Positions 37,221 to 46,031 of a DNA stretch of 64,000 nucleotides are shown in pieces. Both the position numbers and the translations under genes were made by a program. The notes under the pieces were generated by a model that saw only the letters and a program-made list of their open reading frames with translations, was not told the DNA's origin and searched no databases. Source of the DNA: Ovoidimarina sp038744785 (GTDB lineage Bacteria > Pseudomonadota > Alphaproteobacteria > Rhodobacterales > Rhodobacteraceae); NCBI GenBank assembly GCA_038744785.1, contig JBCDLX010000011.1, forward strand, positions 62,001 through 126,000, written 5' to 3'. Numbering within the stretch: the first letter of the stretch is position 1; every line of letters begins with the position of its first letter.

Positions 37221-38042
37221 ATGAATGAGATGGCACAGGACGGTTATGTTACAGAAGACGGTCGCACAATCGGCTCCGTCGTCCTGGAGATGAAGAATAT
37301 CACCCTGCGCTTCGGTGGGGTGACGGCGATCCAAGACATCTCGTTCGATATTCGGGAAGGAGAGATCCGGGCGATCATCGGACCCAATGGTGCGGGCAAA
37401 TCCTCGATGCTGAATGTCATCAACGGGTTCTACACGCCGCAGGAAGGCGAGATCTGGTTTCACGGTTCGAGACGGCCAAAGATGAAACCCTACGAGGTGG
37501 CGCGCCAGGGGATCGCACGGACGTTCCAGAACATCGCGCTGTTCAAGGGAATGTCGACCCTCGACAACATCATGACCGGCCGGAATACGATGATGACCTC
37601 TGGTCTTCTTGCGCAAGCACTGTGGTTTGGGAAGGCAGAGCGGGAAGAGATCCGTCACCGGAGCCAGGTCGAGAAGATCATTGACTTTCTGGAGATCCAG
37701 CACATCCGCAAGACGCCGGTCGGAAAGCTGCCCTATGGGCTTCAGAAGCGTGTTGAACTTGGCCGGGCGCTGGCCGCCGAACCGAAGCTTCTGCTTCTCG
37801 ACGAGCCGATGGCCGGCATGAATGTGGAGGAGAAAGAGGACATGAGCCGTTTCATCCTGGACGTGAATGATGAGTTCGGCACCACAATCGCCCTGATCGA
37901 GCATGACATGGGCGTGGTCATGGATATCTCGGATCGGGTCGTCGTGATGGATTATGGGCGCAAGATCGGGGACGGGACGCCAGACGAAGTACGGGCGAAC
38001 CCAGAGGTGATCGACGCTTATCTGGGAGTTTCGCATGATTAG
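37221..38042 (+). CDS. ABC transporter ATP-binding protein, LivG type
   Basis: 273-residue ATPase of the branched-chain amino acid (HAAT) importer class. Walker A GPNGAGKSS (about 54-62), the LivG-specific ARQGIARTFQNIALFKGMS (about 94-112), signature LPYGLQKRVELGRAL (about 170) and Walker B LLLLDEPMAGMN (about 190). A 20-residue N-terminal extension precedes the core. Pairs with the LivF-type ATPase encoded about 4 kb downstream. Confidence 0.95.
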   Translation: MNEMAQDGYVTEDGRTIGSVVLEMKNITLRFGGVTAIQDISFDIREGEIRAIIGPNGAGKSSMLNVINGFYTPQEGEIWFHGSRRPKMKPYEVARQGIARTFQNIALFKGMSTLDNIMTGRNTMMTSGLLAQALWFGKAEREEIRHRSQVEKIIDFLEIQHIRKTPVGKLPYGLQKRVELGRALAAEPKLLLLDEPMAGMNVEEKEDMSRFILDVNDEFGTTIALIEHDMGVVMDISDRVVVMDYGRKIGDGTPDEVRANPEVIDAYLGVSHD

Positions 38043-38481
38043 GGGTTTCGGCGTGTTGGTCTTGGGCCTGATAGGGGTGCCCGGCGTTGTGGCCGCCGAG
38101 CCCTGGGACGTAATAGCCGAACGATGCCTTGCGCCGATGGAACGTTTCATACCGGGTCAGATTGAAGGCATCACTCAGATCGGGGGCGTGGCGCCGGCGG
38201 ACGACACTCTGTCTTTCGACATTGGCCGCGCGGGCGCGGCGCCGCGTGTCAGCACAGGGTCAATCTCCGAGGTATCTGTGGAAGTAGCGGAAGAAATCGC
38301 ACTGGGCCCGGCACAGTCGTGGCGGGTCGAGGCGCAGGCGACCGATCGATATGTTGAAACCGCCGACGGGGTGCTTGAAGCCCACATTTGGCGCAAGCCG
38401 CGCCTGTCGGTTCGTATCGAGCATGATGAAGAAACGGGCCGCGCCGTCTTCACCGCCGAAGAAACCGATCTGGAATCCTGA
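38035..38481 (+). CDS. Small exported protein embedded in the Liv operon
   Basis: 148 residues starting with a signal peptide (MIRGFGVLVLGLIGVPGVVAA), so a periplasmic protein. The mature part has one cysteine near its start (ERCLAPMERF), is beta-rich by appearance and acidic. I recognise no family. It overlaps the LivG gene by eight bases and the LivH gene by one, so it is translated as part of the transporter operon, between ATPase and first permease. It could bind ligand or help the importer; this is only inference. Confidence 0.75.
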   Translation: MIRGFGVLVLGLIGVPGVVAAEPWDVIAERCLAPMERFIPGQIEGITQIGGVAPADDTLSFDIGRAGAAPRVSTGSISEVSVEVAEEIALGPAQSWRVEAQATDRYVETADGVLEAHIWRKPRLSVRIEHDEETGRAVFTAEETDLES

Positions 38482-39434
38482 TGCTGAACGATATCTTCAT
38501 TACCCCCTTTGTGGACATGTTCGCAGCACCCGACTTCCTATTGCAGGTTTTATGGGAAGGCTTGGTCTCGGGGGTTCTCTATGCGCTGATCGCGCTGGGG
38601 TTTGTGTTGATCTTTCGCTCGTCCCGGATCTTCAATTTCGCCCAAGGTATCATGGTGGTCTTCGCCGCGCTGACGCTTGTGGGCCTTGCCGAGCTTGGTC
38701 TTCCGGCATGGTTTGCCTTTGCGGGAACGGTTCTTGTCATGTTTGTTCTTGCCGTCGGGATCGAACGGGTGGTGTTACGGCCCCTTGTTGGGCAGCCCGA
38801 CATCATCCTGTTCATGGCCACGATCGGGATCACACTGTTTCTTGTGGGCGGGGGCGAGATCATATTTGGCGGCGAGAACAAGCAAATGATCTCGGACGAT
38901 TTGGGCATTCCGGACGGGTCGCTTGAATTGAATCCGTTTGGAGGGTTCTTGTTGATGGAGGCCCGTGACATCACCGTCGTGATCGGAGCTGTTGTGATGG
39001 TTGGCGCGCTTCTTGCATTCCTGAACTACTCCAAGATGGGTCGGGCGATCCGGGCGCTGGGCGACGATCACACCGCCGCTTTGTCAGTCGGGATTTCGCT
39101 CACGACGATCTGGGTCCTGGTCTGGTTCGTGGCAGGCATCATTGCGCTGATGACAGGCATCGCTTGGGGCTCGCGCGCGGGTGTCAGCTTCGCGCTGGAA
39201 ATCATCGCGCTGAAGGCGTTGCCGGTCCTGATGCTGGGTGGCCTTGAATCGATCACTGGCGCCATTGTCGGCGGGATTGCGATCGGACTTCTAGAGAAGC
39301 TCTTCGAAATCTACTGGGGCCAGCCGCTTCTGGGCGGATCGACTGAGGCTTGGTTCGCCTATGTGCTGGCGCTGGTGGTGCTTTTGTTTCGGCCGCAGGG
39401 GCTTTTTGGGGAGAAGATCATTGAGCGGGTCTAA
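38481..39434 (+). CDS. Branched-chain-type ABC permease, LivH class
   Basis: 317-residue inner-membrane permease with about eight helices. LivH features: LVSGVLYALIALGFVLIFRSS (about 31-51), NFAQGIMVVFAA (about 53), the GRAIRALGDDHTAALSVGI loop (about 186-204) that contacts the ATPase, and GLESITGAIVGGIAIG near residue 255. ATG at 38481 overlaps the preceding stop. Confidence 0.95.
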   Translation: MLNDIFITPFVDMFAAPDFLLQVLWEGLVSGVLYALIALGFVLIFRSSRIFNFAQGIMVVFAALTLVGLAELGLPAWFAFAGTVLVMFVLAVGIERVVLRPLVGQPDIILFMATIGITLFLVGGGEIIFGGENKQMISDDLGIPDGSLELNPFGGFLLMEARDITVVIGAVVMVGALLAFLNYSKMGRAIRALGDDHTAALSVGISLTTIWVLVWFVAGIIALMTGIAWGSRAGVSFALEIIALKALPVLMLGGLESITGAIVGGIAIGLLEKLFEIYWGQPLLGGSTEAWFAYVLALVVLLFRPQGLFGEKIIERV

Positions 39435-39500
39435 GTGGGTGCAGAGGGCTTTGGCGGGATCTAGCGAAGATATCTGGTGGGCATGGATGGGGTGGCGCTG

Positions 39501-40577
39501 ATGCTCTATCGCACGTCTGGCCAGTTCAAGACCACCTACCGGTCCGATCAGGCGCTGTTCCCGATTCGGCAGGATGCAATCCTTCTGGGCGTCATCCTGA
39601 TCCTTGCCTGGGCCGTGCTGCCGTTCACGGCATCCGAGTTCGCCTTTCAGACGCTTCTGATCCCGGTTCTGATCTACGCGCTGGCCGCCACGGGGCTAAA
39701 TATCCTGACAGGATATGCCGGGCAGCTGTCGCTGGGAACCGGCGCGTTCATGGGGGTCGGTGCCTATGCCTGCTACAAGCTGATCACGATCTTTCCGGAA
39801 CTGAACCTTCTTGTTGCAGTTCTATTGTCGGGCTTGTTTTCGGCAACTGTGGGCGTGCTGTTTGGTTTACCGAGCCTCAGGATAAAGGGGTTTTACCTGG
39901 CGATTGCGACACTTGCGGCGCAGTTCTTTCTGGTCTGGCTGTTCGAGAAATGGCCATGGCTTTACAATTACAATGCCTCGGGCGCGATCCAGGTGCCGAA
40001 TGTCGAAATCTTCGGTGTCCATTTTGCCGGTCCATTGGCGACCAGTCAGGCACAGTACTATTTTGTCCTGACTGTTGTAACGATCCTGACCGTTGTGTGT
40101 ATCAACCTGACGCGCGGGTCACTGGGACGCAGTTGGAAATCCGTTCGAGACATGGACATCGCGGCAGAGCTGATCGGGATCAACCTGCTGAAGGCAAAAT
40201 TGATGGCGTTTGCGGTGTCATCCTACATCGTGGGTGTCGCGGGTGCGCTCTTCGTCTTTCTGTGGCGGGGCGCCGCAGAGCCGAACCTATTCGACATCGA
40301 ATTGTCGTTCCGCGTGCTTTTCATTGCGATTATCGGGGGCCTTGGGTCGATCCTGGGCAACTATCTAGGCGCGATTCTGATCGTTGCCTTGCCGGTGATC
40401 CTGAACACGGTGCCTGAATTGCTGGGGCTCGATATTAAATCGGCAACGGTCGAGCATATCAACGTCATGATCGTCGGCGCGCTGATCGTGTTCTTTCTGA
40501 TTGTCGAGCCGCACGGGCTGGCGCGGCTTTGGGCGCTTCTGCGCGAAAAACTCATCCTCTGGCCGTTCCCGCACTAA
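39501..40577 (+). CDS. Branched-chain-type ABC permease, LivM class
   Basis: 358-residue permease, about nine helices, partner of the LivH-type subunit. LivM blocks are NILTGYAGQLSLGTGAFMGVG (about 64-84), LRIKGFYLAIATLA (about 124-137), LGRSWKSVRDMDIAAELIGI (about 207) and GGLGSILGNYLGA near 280. ATG at 39501 (MLYRTSGQFKTTYR) fits the family N-terminus; ATG 39483 and GTG 39477 upstream are in frame and cannot be excluded. Confidence 0.92.
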   Translation: MLYRTSGQFKTTYRSDQALFPIRQDAILLGVILILAWAVLPFTASEFAFQTLLIPVLIYALAATGLNILTGYAGQLSLGTGAFMGVGAYACYKLITIFPELNLLVAVLLSGLFSATVGVLFGLPSLRIKGFYLAIATLAAQFFLVWLFEKWPWLYNYNASGAIQVPNVEIFGVHFAGPLATSQAQYYFVLTVVTILTVVCINLTRGSLGRSWKSVRDMDIAAELIGINLLKAKLMAFAVSSYIVGVAGALFVFLWRGAAEPNLFDIELSFRVLFIAIIGGLGSILGNYLGAILIVALPVILNTVPELLGLDIKSATVEHINVMIVGALIVFFLIVEPHGLARLWALLREKLILWPFPH

Positions 40578-40611
40578 GGCCGGAGACACCAAAACCAAGG
40601 GAGGAACTAAC

Positions 40612-41895
40612 ATGAAACAACTGGTTGCACTGGCACTTGCCGGCGCGGTCGCGGGGTCGGCGGCTGCGGCGCAAGAGCTATATACCCCGAACCTCAGCTA
40701 CCGGACGGGGCCGTTCGCGGCCACAGGTATTCCGCTGATGAACGGGCAGGCCGATTACATGGCGATGCTTAACGCGCGCGATGGCGGCATCGGCGGCGTT
40801 CCGGTGAACTTTGAGGAATGCGAGACCGGGTATTCGACCGAGAAGGGCGTTGAATGCTATGAACGGACGAAAGGCGCGGCGCTTGTTACGCAGCCTTGGT
40901 CGACGGGGATCACATTGCAGGTTCTGCCGCAGACCAATGTCGACCAGATCCCGATCCTTGCGCCTGGCTATGGCTTCTCGCCGATGTCGGACGGCAAGAC
41001 GTTCCAGTGGGCGTTCAATCCGCCCGCAAGTTACTGGGACGGGATGAGCATGATCTTGCAGGAAATTTCGGGCGGCGACTTGTCCTCGCTCTCGGGCAAG
41101 AAGATTGCGCATCTGCATCTTGACCACCCCTACGGCAAAGAACCCCTGCCGCTTCTGGAAGCAATGGGCGAGGCGCATGGGTTTGAAGTGCTGCCGATAC
41201 CGGTCGGGATCTCGGAAATGCAGAACCAGTCGGCACAGTGGTTGCAGATCCGCCGCGAGCGGCCCGATTTCGTGATTATGTGGGGCTGGGGCGCGATGAA
41301 CGCCGGCGCGATCACCGAGGCCGTGAAAACCCGTTATCCGATGGATCAGTTCGTCGGTGTCTGGTGGTCGGGCCATTCTGATGACTTGCAGCTTGTGGGT
41401 GAAGACGGCGCGGGTTACCGCGCGATTTCATGGTCGCTGCCAAACGCCGACGCGCCCGTGATGACCGCCATCAAAGAGCATGTGGGCGACAAGTCGCTGG
41501 CAGATGCAGAAGAGATGGGCGAGGTATTCTATGGCCGGGGAGTGATCATCTCGGCAATTCTGGCCGAAGGCATTCGCGTTGCCCAAGAGATGCACGGGAC
41601 GGGTGAGATATCAGCCGCGCAGCTGCGTGATGGGCTTGCCAACCTGAATTTCACTGCTGAACGGATCGAAGAGCTTGGACTTGGGGGCATGATGGCACCC
41701 TTCGCAACCTCCTGCGCCGATCATACGGGCCATTCGGGCGGTTGGATGATCGAGTGGAACGGGTCGGAGTTCGTTCAGGCCTCTGACCTACTGAGCGCGG
41801 ACCGCGGTGCGATCGAACCGCTGGAGGCCGAGAAAGCAGCCGAATACGCGTCGGCCAATGCACCGTGGCCGGTGAACGAGGCGTGCGAGGGCTAA
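40612..41895 (+). CDS. Substrate-binding protein of Liv-type ABC transporter
   Basis: 427-residue periplasmic binding protein (peripla_BP_6 type) with signal peptide MKQLVALALAGAVAGSAAAAQE. Mature blocks such as NARDGGIGGVPVNFEECETGYST (about 53-75) and a long second domain with VGVWWSGHSDD are typical of the group associated with acyl-CoA synthetases rather than of true leucine-binding proteins. Strong GGGAGGA site before ATG 40612; the frame upstream overlaps LivM. Followed by a hairpin/GAGTATTT element before livF. Confidence 0.93.
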   Translation: MKQLVALALAGAVAGSAAAAQELYTPNLSYRTGPFAATGIPLMNGQADYMAMLNARDGGIGGVPVNFEECETGYSTEKGVECYERTKGAALVTQPWSTGITLQVLPQTNVDQIPILAPGYGFSPMSDGKTFQWAFNPPASYWDGMSMILQEISGGDLSSLSGKKIAHLHLDHPYGKEPLPLLEAMGEAHGFEVLPIPVGISEMQNQSAQWLQIRRERPDFVIMWGWGAMNAGAITEAVKTRYPMDQFVGVWWSGHSDDLQLVGEDGAGYRAISWSLPNADAPVMTAIKEHVGDKSLADAEEMGEVFYGRGVIISAILAEGIRVAQEMHGTGEISAAQLRDGLANLNFTAERIEELGLGGMMAPFATSCADHTGHSGGWMIEWNGSEFVQASDLLSADRGAIEPLEAEKAAEYASANAPWPVNEACEG

Positions 41896-41903
41896 GCCCT
41901 ATT

Positions 41904-41966
41904 CCGGGCGGCGGTCCTTTCTGGCTGCCGCCCGGGATTGAGTATTTTTGCCAGAATGAAGGCAGG
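41904..41966 (+). repeat. Hairpin followed by GAGTATTTTT element, copy 2
   Basis: CCGGGCGGC (41904-41912) pairs with GCCGCCCGG (41927-41935); GATT and then GAGTATTTTTGCCAGAATGA follow (41940-41959), with a five-T run. It lies between the binding-protein gene and the LivF-type gene of one operon, so it may attenuate transcription or shield the 3' end of the binding-protein mRNA. It shares GAGTATTT-x-T-x-CCAG with the copy at 33847. Confidence 0.65.
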
Positions 41967-41974
41967 GGCCGCCC

Positions 41975-42799
41975 ATGAAAGACATGCCAGTCGATGCCGA
42001 GACGCTGTTGGATGTCAACAATATCGAAGTGATCTATGACCATGTAATTCTGGTCCTGAAGGGTGTCAGCCTGAGCGTGCCGAAGGGTGGGATCACGGCG
42101 CTTTTGGGCGGTAACGGCGCGGGGAAAACAACGACGTTGAAGGCGATCTCGAACCTTCTGCAGGCCGAACGCGGCGAGGTCACCAAAGGCACAATCGCCT
42201 ATCGCGGAGAGCGGGTGCAGGACCTTGATCCGGCCGCTTTGGTCAGGCGTGGTGTAATTCAGGTGATGGAGGGTCGGCACTGTTTTGAACATCTGACCGT
42301 TGAGGAAAACCTGATGACGGGTGCCTATACGCGCCGCGATGGGCGGGTCGAGATCGAACGCGATCTGGAGCTTGTCTACTCCTATTTTCCGCGCTTGAAG
42401 GAACGGCGGAGAAGTCAGGCGGGCTACACCTCTGGCGGCGAACAGCAGATGACGGCCATCGGGCGCGCATTGATGAGCCGACCAGAGACGATCCTTTTGG
42501 ATGAACCGTCGATGGGACTCGCGCCCCAGCTTGTGGAAGACATCTTTGAGCGGGTGAAGTCGCTGAACGAGAATGAAGGCGTCAGCTTTCTTTTGGCGGA
42601 GCAAAATACGAACGTCGCGCTGCGGTTTGCGCATTACGGCTACATACTGGAATCGGGTCGTGTGGTAATGGACGGCCCGGCAGAAAAGCTTCTGTCAAAC
42701 GACGACGTGAAAGAGTTCTATCTCGGCATGTCGGATGAGGGGCGCAAGAGCTTTCGCGATGTGCGCAGCTACCGTCGCCGCAAGCGGTGGCTGAGCTGA
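41975..42799 (+). CDS. ABC transporter ATP-binding protein, LivF type
   Basis: 274-residue second ATPase of the Liv-type importer. Walker A GGNGAGKTT (about 47-55), LivF-specific RRGVIQVMEGRHCFEHLTVEEN (about 90-111), signature TSGGEQQMTAIGRAL (about 153) and Walker B ILLDEPSMGLAPQLVEDIF (about 174). The final 20 residues are basic. Its stop overlaps the start of the next gene by one base. Confidence 0.95.
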   Translation: MKDMPVDAETLLDVNNIEVIYDHVILVLKGVSLSVPKGGITALLGGNGAGKTTTLKAISNLLQAERGEVTKGTIAYRGERVQDLDPAALVRRGVIQVMEGRHCFEHLTVEENLMTGAYTRRDGRVEIERDLELVYSYFPRLKERRRSQAGYTSGGEQQMTAIGRALMSRPETILLDEPSMGLAPQLVEDIFERVKSLNENEGVSFLLAEQNTNVALRFAHYGYILESGRVVMDGPAEKLLSNDDVKEFYLGMSDEGRKSFRDVRSYRRRKRWLS

Positions 42800-43779
42800 T
42801 GCGGGCCGTTTGGTACGACCGGTTCGGGCCTGCGGACGAGGTTCTGATCAACAGTGAGATGGATGAGCCGGCGCCCGGGCCGGGCGAGGTGTTGGTGCGG
42901 CTCCACGCCTCGGGGATCAATCCGTCTGACGTGAAGCTTAGGGCCGGGGCGCGTCCCGGTGCAGTGATGGCATTCCCAAGGGTCGTGCCGCATTCCGATG
43001 GGGCAGGAATCGTCGAAGCAGTGGGCGCGGGCGTCGATCCGGGCCGGGTCGGAACCCGTGTCTGGGTCTGGAACGCAGGCTGGCAGCGGGCGTTTGGGAC
43101 CTGTGCGGACTATGTTGCGCTTCCCACCCGTCAGGCAGTGCCTTTGCCAGATGGGGCAAGCTTTGCCGAAGGCGCCTGTCTTGGCATTCCCGCGATGACC
43201 GCGTGGTATGCGCTTTTTGGTGATGGGGCCGACTTGTCGGGGCAGACTGTCGTAGTGACCGGCGGAGCGGGGACGGTGGGCCGATATGCGTGCCAGATGG
43301 CTGTGCTTGCCGGTGCGCAGGTAATCACCACGGTTTCCTCTGACGAGAAAGGGCGACATTCCACTGCCAGCACGTGGATCAATTATCGCCACGAGGATGT
43401 GGCGGCGCGGATTGCCGAGCTTACGGACGGCGCGGGCGTGGACCGGATCGTTGAGGTCGATTTCGCGGCCAATCAGGCCGTGTCGCTTGAAGTCTTGAAG
43501 CCTGGGGGGGTGATTGCAAGCTACGCCTCGGTGTCAGAGATGGCGCCGGTTTTGTCGTTCTACCCGTTTATGTTCCGCAACATCACGTTGCGGATGTTGA
43601 TCGCCTATCTGATCCCGCCGGAGGCCCATTCGCGGGGTGCCGCGCAGCTGACCGATTGGCTTGCGTCTGGCGCGCTGTCACATGCCGTCGTTCCAGGTGG
43701 CGGATTGGAAGATGCCGTGTCTGCTCACCAAAAGGTCGAGGCGGGAGAAAAGATGGGGACTGTCGTCCTTGAGTTCTAA
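42799..43779 (+). CDS. NADPH:quinone reductase-like MDR oxidoreductase
   Basis: 326-residue zinc-independent medium-chain dehydrogenase/reductase. N-terminal GroES-like domain with SGINPSDVKLRAG (about 40-52), then the Rossmann block VVVTGGAGTVGRYACQMA (about 152-169). Zinc ligands are absent, as in quinone/enoyl reductases. ATG at 42799 overlaps the LivF stop (TGATG); the GTG at 42787 is less likely. Placement at the end of the import operon suggests a redox step on the imported acid or its CoA ester. Confidence 0.9.
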   Translation: MRAVWYDRFGPADEVLINSEMDEPAPGPGEVLVRLHASGINPSDVKLRAGARPGAVMAFPRVVPHSDGAGIVEAVGAGVDPGRVGTRVWVWNAGWQRAFGTCADYVALPTRQAVPLPDGASFAEGACLGIPAMTAWYALFGDGADLSGQTVVVTGGAGTVGRYACQMAVLAGAQVITTVSSDEKGRHSTASTWINYRHEDVAARIAELTDGAGVDRIVEVDFAANQAVSLEVLKPGGVIASYASVSEMAPVLSFYPFMFRNITLRMLIAYLIPPEAHSRGAAQLTDWLASGALSHAVVPGGGLEDAVSAHQKVEAGEKMGTVVLEF

Positions 43780-43828
43780 GGCTGGCGCCCGTGTCGGATC
43801 AGGTTCGGTCCGTGTTGGTGCGCTGGTG

Positions 43829-44674
43829 TCAGCCGCCCGTTTTGATTTCCTTGACCCGGGCAAGCGCTTCGGCGCGGGTGTTTCGGATGTTGGGGCGGAA
43901 ATCCTGACTTTCGGCCCGCATGCGAATGTCGCGCTCGGTTTCGGATCCCGCCGCATAGCGGACCGAGCCAAGCGATGCGCCGATGTTCAGCCGCTTTCCG
44001 CGCCGGGCGTATTGGACCCAGGCAGCGGGGTCGATTTTCGTACCGTTATAGTTGACGAGGAAGTACCATTTCCTGCCTGTCGCCTCGATAAGTTCCTCGA
44101 TAAAGTCGTAGAAATCATCCACGTCGCGTGCGTGGTGGAACGTGAAGTCAGAGAAATCGACGTCCATGATCTGGTCTTCCAGCAGAAACTCGACCCGCGG
44201 CTCGAAATCCGAACGCGTGTAGCTCGGTGTATGGACAACCGGCGCGCGTCGGGTGGATGGTATCCCGTCGATCCGCGCCAAAGCATCATCACGGGTGGAA
44301 AAGAGGTTCGGATCAAAAGCCTCGGTGCCTGCGGCCCGTTCGATCTGGCGGCGCGTTTCTGGCGACGCATCGTAGCGCACCGTCGCCATCGAATGCGCCA
44401 GGTTCAGCGCCTTGCCCCGGTTCGAGAACGCAATCCAGGACGCCGGGTCGATCTTGCATCCCTGATAGTTGATCAGGAAAAACCACCACTCTTCGCCCGA
44501 AAGGTGGATGCGTTCTTCGATCCGGTCGTAGAAGGCGTTGACGTCGGCAGAGTTGTGGAAGTGGACGTGACTGAGATCGATTTCCAGAACTTCGCGATCT
44601 GGAAGAAACGTCAGCCGGGTGTCGATACCATCCGGAGTGAATGCAATCTCGTCGGTGTCGATCAGGGTGGACAT
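43829..44674 (-). CDS. Internally duplicated protein of unknown function
   Basis: 281-residue soluble protein made of two tandem units of about 118 residues (20-138 and 160-277, offset 140). Shared positions include FYDxIEE, NYxGxKIDPAxW, RGKxLN, VRYxA-xxET and a C-terminal R-xx-AL-AR helix. The beta-helix pattern (DVDFSDFTFHHARDV) recalls SpoIIAA/STAS-like folds, but no family is certain. No signal peptide or membrane helix. It sits alone on the minus strand between the quinone reductase and PaaK-like genes. Function unknown. Confidence 0.8.
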   Translation of the reverse strand: MSTLIDTDEIAFTPDGIDTRLTFLPDREVLEIDLSHVHFHNSADVNAFYDRIEERIHLSGEEWWFFLINYQGCKIDPASWIAFSNRGKALNLAHSMATVRYDASPETRRQIERAAGTEAFDPNLFSTRDDALARIDGIPSTRRAPVVHTPSYTRSDFEPRVEFLLEDQIMDVDFSDFTFHHARDVDDFYDFIEELIEATGRKWYFLVNYNGTKIDPAAWVQYARRGKRLNIGASLGSVRYAAGSETERDIRMRAESQDFRPNIRNTRAEALARVKEIKTGG

Positions 44675-44807
44675 TCAAACCTCGATCCTGTTCCACGGAG
44701 CCGTTCACGCGACCGTGATTATACTTTGCTGCGACGCAGCATTCAATCCTCCGTAGTTTAGCAGATGGGTTCAGGCGGCGGCTAAGGAGTGAGTGTAGGA
44801 GAAGTTT

Positions 44808-46025
44808 ATGACAAATAAGGAATATTTTGATGATCTGGAAGTCCGCCCTGCCGAGGTTCGCGCTGCGGCGCAGCTAGAAATGCTGCATACGCAAATTGAG
44901 CGTGCGCGCCAATCGCCCGGATTTCGCGACCGGCTTGATTCTCCGCTCCCGGACGCTTTGGACGGGCTGACCGCATTCCCGGTGCTTCGGAAGTCTGATC
45001 TGGTCAGTGCGCAATCCAGCGCACCACCATTTGGCGGGTTCACGGGCGTTGGAGTGTCCGGATTTGCGCATGTCTTTCAGTCGCCCGGTCCAATTTACGA
45101 GCCTGGCCAACGATCGCGGGATTGGTGGCGGATCGGGCGATTTTTGCACGCTGCAGGAATCGGGGCGACCGATATCGTACAGAACTGTTTTTCGTACCAC
45201 ATGACACCCGCCGGGATGATGTTTGAAAACGGTGCTCAGGCCGTCGGCGCAACCGTGTTTCCCGCAGGTACGGGACAGACGGAGCTGCAGGCGCGGGCCG
45301 CGCACGATCTTGGGTGCACCGCCTATGCTGGCACGCCTGACTATCTGCTGACCATTCTGGAAGAGGCCGAGCGCGCCGGGTTTGCGCTGAAGGTGACCAA
45401 GGCCGTGGTGGGCGGCGGTGCACTGTTCCCGGCCATCCGTCAAAGCTACGCAGATCGGGGCATCGCGTGCCTGCAGTGCTATGCAACCGCCGATCTTGGC
45501 AACATCGCTTACGAAAGCTCTGCGATGGAGGGAATGATCGTGGACGAAGGGGTGATCGTTGAAATCGTTCGCCCCGGCACCGGCGATCCGGTGTCCGACG
45601 GCGAAGTGGGCGAGGTCGTTGTGACGACGTTGAGCCCCGATTACCCGCTCATTCGGTTTGCAACGGGCGATTTGTCGGCGGTCTTTCCGGGCCCCAGTCC
45701 ATGCGGGCGCACTAACGTGCGGATCAAGGGGTGGATGGGGCGCGCGGACCAGACGACGAAGATCAAAGGCATGTTTGTGCGTCCCGAACAGGTGGCAGAG
45801 CTAGTCGCGCGGCACCCAGAGATCGACCGCGCCCGGGTCGTCGCCACGCGTGCGGGCAACTCGGACGCGATGCACGTTCAAATCGAAGCCGCTGAGGGGG
45901 ACGTTCATCGCTACGCTGCAACGGTGGTCGAGGTTATGAAACTGAAGGGCCGGATCGAACTTGTCGCGCCAGGTAGCCTGCCGAACGACGGTAAAGTCAT
46001 TGATGACCAGCGAAGCTATAATTGA
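44808..46025 (+). CDS. Phenylacetate-CoA ligase (PaaK)-like protein
   Basis: 405-residue adenylate-forming-type protein. It shares with PaaK the core VVGGGALFPAIRQSYADRG, the CYATADLGNIAYE region (about 224-236, A5-like), LIRFATGDLSAV (about 282) and the KGWMGRADQTTKIKGMFV hinge block (about 305-322). The N-terminal P-loop that normally reads SSGTTGKP is not recognisable; the position has PFGGFTGVGVSGF. It has a good AGGAG site. It may activate the acid imported by the neighbouring Liv system or be a non-classical ligase. Confidence 0.85.
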   Translation: MTNKEYFDDLEVRPAEVRAAAQLEMLHTQIERARQSPGFRDRLDSPLPDALDGLTAFPVLRKSDLVSAQSSAPPFGGFTGVGVSGFAHVFQSPGPIYEPGQRSRDWWRIGRFLHAAGIGATDIVQNCFSYHMTPAGMMFENGAQAVGATVFPAGTGQTELQARAAHDLGCTAYAGTPDYLLTILEEAERAGFALKVTKAVVGGGALFPAIRQSYADRGIACLQCYATADLGNIAYESSAMEGMIVDEGVIVEIVRPGTGDPVSDGEVGEVVVTTLSPDYPLIRFATGDLSAVFPGPSPCGRTNVRIKGWMGRADQTTKIKGMFVRPEQVAELVARHPEIDRARVVATRAGNSDAMHVQIEAAEGDVHRYAATVVEVMKLKGRIELVAPGSLPNDGKVIDDQRSYN

Positions 46026-46031
46026 CCGTGC

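Noticed and set aside
36924..38150. 408-codon minus-strand frame opposite the CoA synthetase and LivG genes
   Set aside because: Lies over two clear genes; Arg/His/Pro-rich shadow without domain features.
41651..42634. 327-codon minus-strand frame opposite the Liv binding protein and LivF genes
   Set aside because: Overlaps two solid genes and the hairpin element between them; no recognisable protein.
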